Positions 61,181 through 64,000 of a stretch of DNA of 64,000 nucleotides are shown in pieces. The DNA lies in the NCBI GenBank assembly GCA_973895155.1, contig OZ316892.1, forward strand, positions 9,734,001 to 9,798,000. Reading direction: 5' to 3'. Position 1 is the first letter of the stretch. Each line of letters begins with the position of its first letter. The notes under the pieces are model-generated. The model made no database searches and was not told where the DNA came from. It saw only the letters and a list, made by a program, of their open reading frames with translations. The position numbers were made by a program, and so were the translations under genes. This stretch comes from Marsupella aquatica (Eukaryota; Marchantiophyta).

Positions 61181-61320
61181 TGGACGTCCCGGATGTCCCA
61201 AACGTCACAGTCGGCGCGGACGTCGCAGCCGGCACGGACGTCCCGACCGTCACAGCCGGCACGGACGTCCCAAACATCCCGACCGTCGTGGCCATCCCGA
61301 ACGTCCCAGAAGTCCCGGCC
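61181..61320. repeat. GC-rich minisatellite in the Copia leader
   Basis: Variants of GACGTCCC(G/A)ACCGTCACAG occur several times at roughly 9-bp and 27-bp steps. This gives repetitive open frames on both strands (Asp-Val-Pro on +, Trp-Asp-Val-Arg on -). The block is far more GC-rich than the rest of the element. Confidence 0.8.
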
Positions 61321-62047
61321 ATCGCAGCTCCATCCCTGCCCATTCTGACTCGGTTTTTTACTCCCCGGCCCCCTGTGCACTGCCTGGCCCGTCACGCGTC
61401 TAGGCGACGCGGATGCACCTTTTTTAAGACAGTATTTTTGTGTTAAGGGGCTTAAACCCCCTTAGGCCCGGTTTTTTAATCCTTTCCAGGCTCCTCATTG
61501 GTTAAGCGGCATCCCGGGACCGGTGACCCACCAAATTAACCGCTTGGACAGGGGGAACGCCCCCCTGTGAGACCTGTTGCACAGTCCAAGGAATATTCCA
61601 AAAAAAAACAGAGAGCTGTTTTTCGGCCTTTAGTCAAAGATTCCAAGGTCCGAACGGTAACTTTTTTCGGATCTTTTTTGGCGAGAACATAGCCACTGAA
61701 GCTAGCAACGCGGTGCACCACTTGATTTGAATTTCCGACAATGGGTGGTACTTGGAATTTTTCTTATTCCCCAAGGTGGTCAAAACGGGGAAGAATTTTT
61801 GAGTTTTACCCACCCCGACCGAAACGTGAAAAAGTTTTTTGTTGGAACTCGATTTCAATTTTGGATTTCAGCGTTGGCTTGCTAGGTTGGTGGGCTAAGT
61901 GGCGGTGACAAGTTTCAAGTTTTTTGGAAAGTTGCGAAAAACAACATTTTTTCGTGATTTGGATTTGAGTCAACGAGAAGGAAGGAAGGAAAAAGCATAT
62001 AGGGAGCAGCACAGCAATAGCACGTGGAGAACGTTCGGAGGACAACA

Positions 62048-62860
62048 ATGGCATCCAAGTTTAGAGGTGTCAAGTTTGAGGTGAAAAAATATGATGGGCG
62101 CACAGATTATTTGCTATGGGAGAAGCAGGTTAAGAGAATTCTTCGTGCTATGGGCCTAGATCATCTGCTATCGACTCGGGAGGAGTCTAGCAGTGAGGAG
62201 GAGATCCCATTGAGGAAATGGAGGCAAGAGCAAGTGATTGCTGTGAATGCGGTTATGCTGTATCTGAAGCCGCATATCATTAAGAAGCTGGATGACTACG
62301 AGGATTGCTTATCCTTATTCAAGGCCCTTAGAGAGAAGTACTACCGAGAGGATGCCTTAGATCGGTTGTACAAGAAGTCTCTCTTGATGAGCTTGAGGCT
62401 AAAAGAAGGAGGCAAGCTTCGAGATCACTTGGATGAATTCGTCAGCCTAGCTGTAGATTTGTCAAATCTTGGCAAGGGAGTGGAAGATGAAGATAAGGCA
62501 TTGCTTCTTCTCAGTTCCTTACCCCCATCGTATCAAAGTTTGAAGCAGGTTCTCTTGTATAGAGATCTCAAAACTATTTCATATGATGAGGTGGTAAGCT
62601 CTTTATTGTTAGATGATGCACAAAAGAAACTGGGTCATGCCCAGACACCATCTTCATCTGACAGTGCATTGAATGTGAACCACGGGAGGACTCAACAGCG
62701 GATGACTGGTGAAAACAGGTCCTTTTCACAAACGTACCCCTCACGGAATAGAGGCAAGGAGAAGGCTCGGTCTAAGTCTAGATCCAGGTCTAGAGAGAAA
62801 TCTCTAGAAAGGAAACCAATTATATGCTGGAAATGTAACAAGCCTGGCCACATGAAATGA
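62048..62860 (+). pseudogene. Copia gag (truncated in the zinc knuckle by TGA)
   Basis: From the ATG at 62048 (acaacaATGG) the frame encodes 270 residues. The start KFEVKKYDGRTDYLLWEKQV and the later YYREDALDRLYKKSLLMSLR, then DHLDEFVSLAVDL, are typical of Copia gag (UBN2-type). An SR/RS-rich basic stretch precedes the zinc knuckle CWKCNKPGHMK. The expected last cysteine lies just beyond a TGA at 62858-62860, so the knuckle is split by the stop. Whether the TGA is ever read through is unknown. Confidence 0.88.
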
Positions 62861-64000
62861 GACTGTCGAGTCAAGCAGACTCATCAACCATCAGCGAATG
62901 CAGCCACTGATGTTGATATGATTGACTTGCTTGATGATGAAATCTTGTGAAGTCCAGATGTTGCCCTTTGCATTTCATCCAGTAATAACGGTGATGAATG
63001 GATTTTAGATTGTGCCTGTACCTATTATATTTGTTGTATGAAAGAGTTTTTTACTTCTTACTCAGTATCAACCGGTTCCGTGTTGATGGGGAATGATCAT
63101 CCTTGTCAAATTGTTGGAATTGGATCCGTGAAAATTTGGATGTTTGATGGAGCTGTGCGAACAGTGAGTAATGTCAGACACATACCTGACATGAAAAAGA
63201 ACTTGATTTCTCTTGGAATGCTGGAAGAAAATGGATGTCGGTGGAGTTCTGCTGATGGTATTCTTCAAGTGTCAACCGGAGGCAAGGTTGTCATGAAGGG
63301 TAAGCGGCATAGGAATCTATATTTGTTGGAGGGCAACGTGATTTGTGAAGAAGCCAATGTAACTAGATCTCAAGGCGAGATGACTCAGTTATGGCACTGC
63401 AGATTGGGACACATGAGTGAAAAGGGTTTGGCGGTACTTCGTAGGAAAAGACTTCTTTCTAATTTGGAATCTACTAAGCTAGATTTTTGTGAACACTGTG
63501 TGCTTGGGAAGCAGCACAGGAGAACCTTTGGTGTTGGAACTCACAATACCAAAACTATACTTGAGTATGTACATAGTGATGTGTGGGGTCCAGCCCCAAC
63601 TCCCTCACTTTCTGGAAAATTGTACTATGTCACGTTCATTGATGATTACTCACGGTATGTGTGGATCACATTTCTACACGCCAAGTCTGAAGTTTTTGGC
63701 ACTTTTAAGAAGTGGAAAGCCCAAATTGAGAATCAAACTGGATCCAAGGTGAGATATCTGCGATCAGATAACGGCGGGGAGTACAGTTCAAGTGAATTTG
63801 AACTATATTGTGCAGAGCAAGGGATTACTCGTCATCTCACAACAGTTTATACTCCTCAACAGAATGGTGTTTGTGAGCGGCTAAACCGAACACTATTGGA
63901 GCGATCGAGGAGTATGTTGAGCCAATCAGGTTTACCGCATAAATTTTGGGCTGAAGCTATAAATACGGCAGTTTATTTGTTAAATCTTTCTCTTTCAAGT
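62861..64000 (+). pseudogene. Copia pol, partial: protease remnant, pre-integrase, integrase
   Basis: This is the same frame as gag, open to the window edge apart from a TGA at 62948-62950. The protease active-site position reads WILDCACTYY, where active elements have D-S/T-G-A, so the catalytic triplet is lost. The GAG-pre-integrase zinc finger is intact (LWHCRLGH ... FCEHC). The integrase core has the first Asp in HSDVWGP, DDYSRYVW, the second Asp in RSDNGGEY, and the PQQNGVCERLNRTLLE block with the Glu position. Reverse transcriptase is outside the window. Confidence 0.9.

Larger units (their letters stand above)
59987..64000 (+). mobile_element. Ty1/copia LTR retrotransposon, 3' part beyond window
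   Basis: The order is 5' LTR, tRNA-Met primer site, a long leader, gag, protease remnant and integrase in one forward frame, which is Copia order. Reverse transcriptase, RNase H and the 3' LTR would lie to the right. Damage is limited to two in-frame TGA codons and an altered protease motif, so the copy is fairly young but cannot make an intact polyprotein by normal translation. Confidence 0.92.

Noticed and set aside
60997-61446. Open frames on both strands rich in Asp-Val repeats
   Set aside because: They are generated by the minisatellite in the Copia leader and carry no protein family signal.
1-64000. CRISPR arrays, operons or other bacterial-type systems
   Set aside because: Spliced plant genes throughout. 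The tandem arrays lack spacer/repeat alternation and associated genes.

Overview
This window is nuclear DNA from a land plant. The evidence is spliced genes with GT-AG introns, a plastid ribosomal protein with a transit-peptide exon, a DYW-class pentatricopeptide-repeat (PPR) protein, a plant GH95 fucosidase, a GT47 exostosin-type glycosyltransferase and a Copia retrotransposon primed by initiator tRNA-Met. Protein style and gene spacing make a bryophyte (moss-like) source my best guess. That guess is inference and cannot be settled from sequence alone.

Ten protein genes can be modelled with phase-consistent splice sites: a two-exon PPR-DYW RNA-editing factor (+, 2994-6659); a four-exon TVP38/DedA-type membrane protein (+, 11080-13364); plastid ribosomal protein bL34 (-, 15987-17403); a nine-exon acid-lipase-type alpha/beta hydrolase (-, 19937-22622); an intronless amaranthin/agglutinin-like protein (+, 28791-29489); a ten-exon GH95 alpha-L-fucosidase (-, 30544-36577); TRAPP subunit TRS23/TRAPPC4 (-, 37045-38775); a two-exon 2-oxoglutarate/Fe(II) dioxygenase (+, 41669-42966); a seven-exon LisH-CTLH protein of the GID8/CTLH E3 complex (-, 43853-46499); and a six-exon GT47 glycosyltransferase (+, 50850-54821).

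The genes are unrelated housekeeping and metabolic loci. They do not form a pathway or a cluster, and I see no new multi-gene system. The space between them is AT-rich and holds tandem repeats and mobile-element debris. Two solo LTRs (24871-25220 and 26427-26770, opposite strands) each have an exact 5-bp target duplication. They belong to the same LTR family as the Copia element that begins at 59987 and runs off the right edge. That element has two in-frame TGA codons and a damaged protease motif. Other debris includes a Ty3/gypsy RNase H scrap, a tRNA-derived SINE head, an inverted-repeat element near 48.1-48.9 kb and a dispersed 170-bp repeat.

The most interesting sequence features are a short upstream exon that gives the PPR protein a mitochondrial-type presequence, a tandem duplication across an exon/intron junction of the TVP38-like gene that creates a decoy 5' splice site, and a long GC-rich structured leader in the Copia element.
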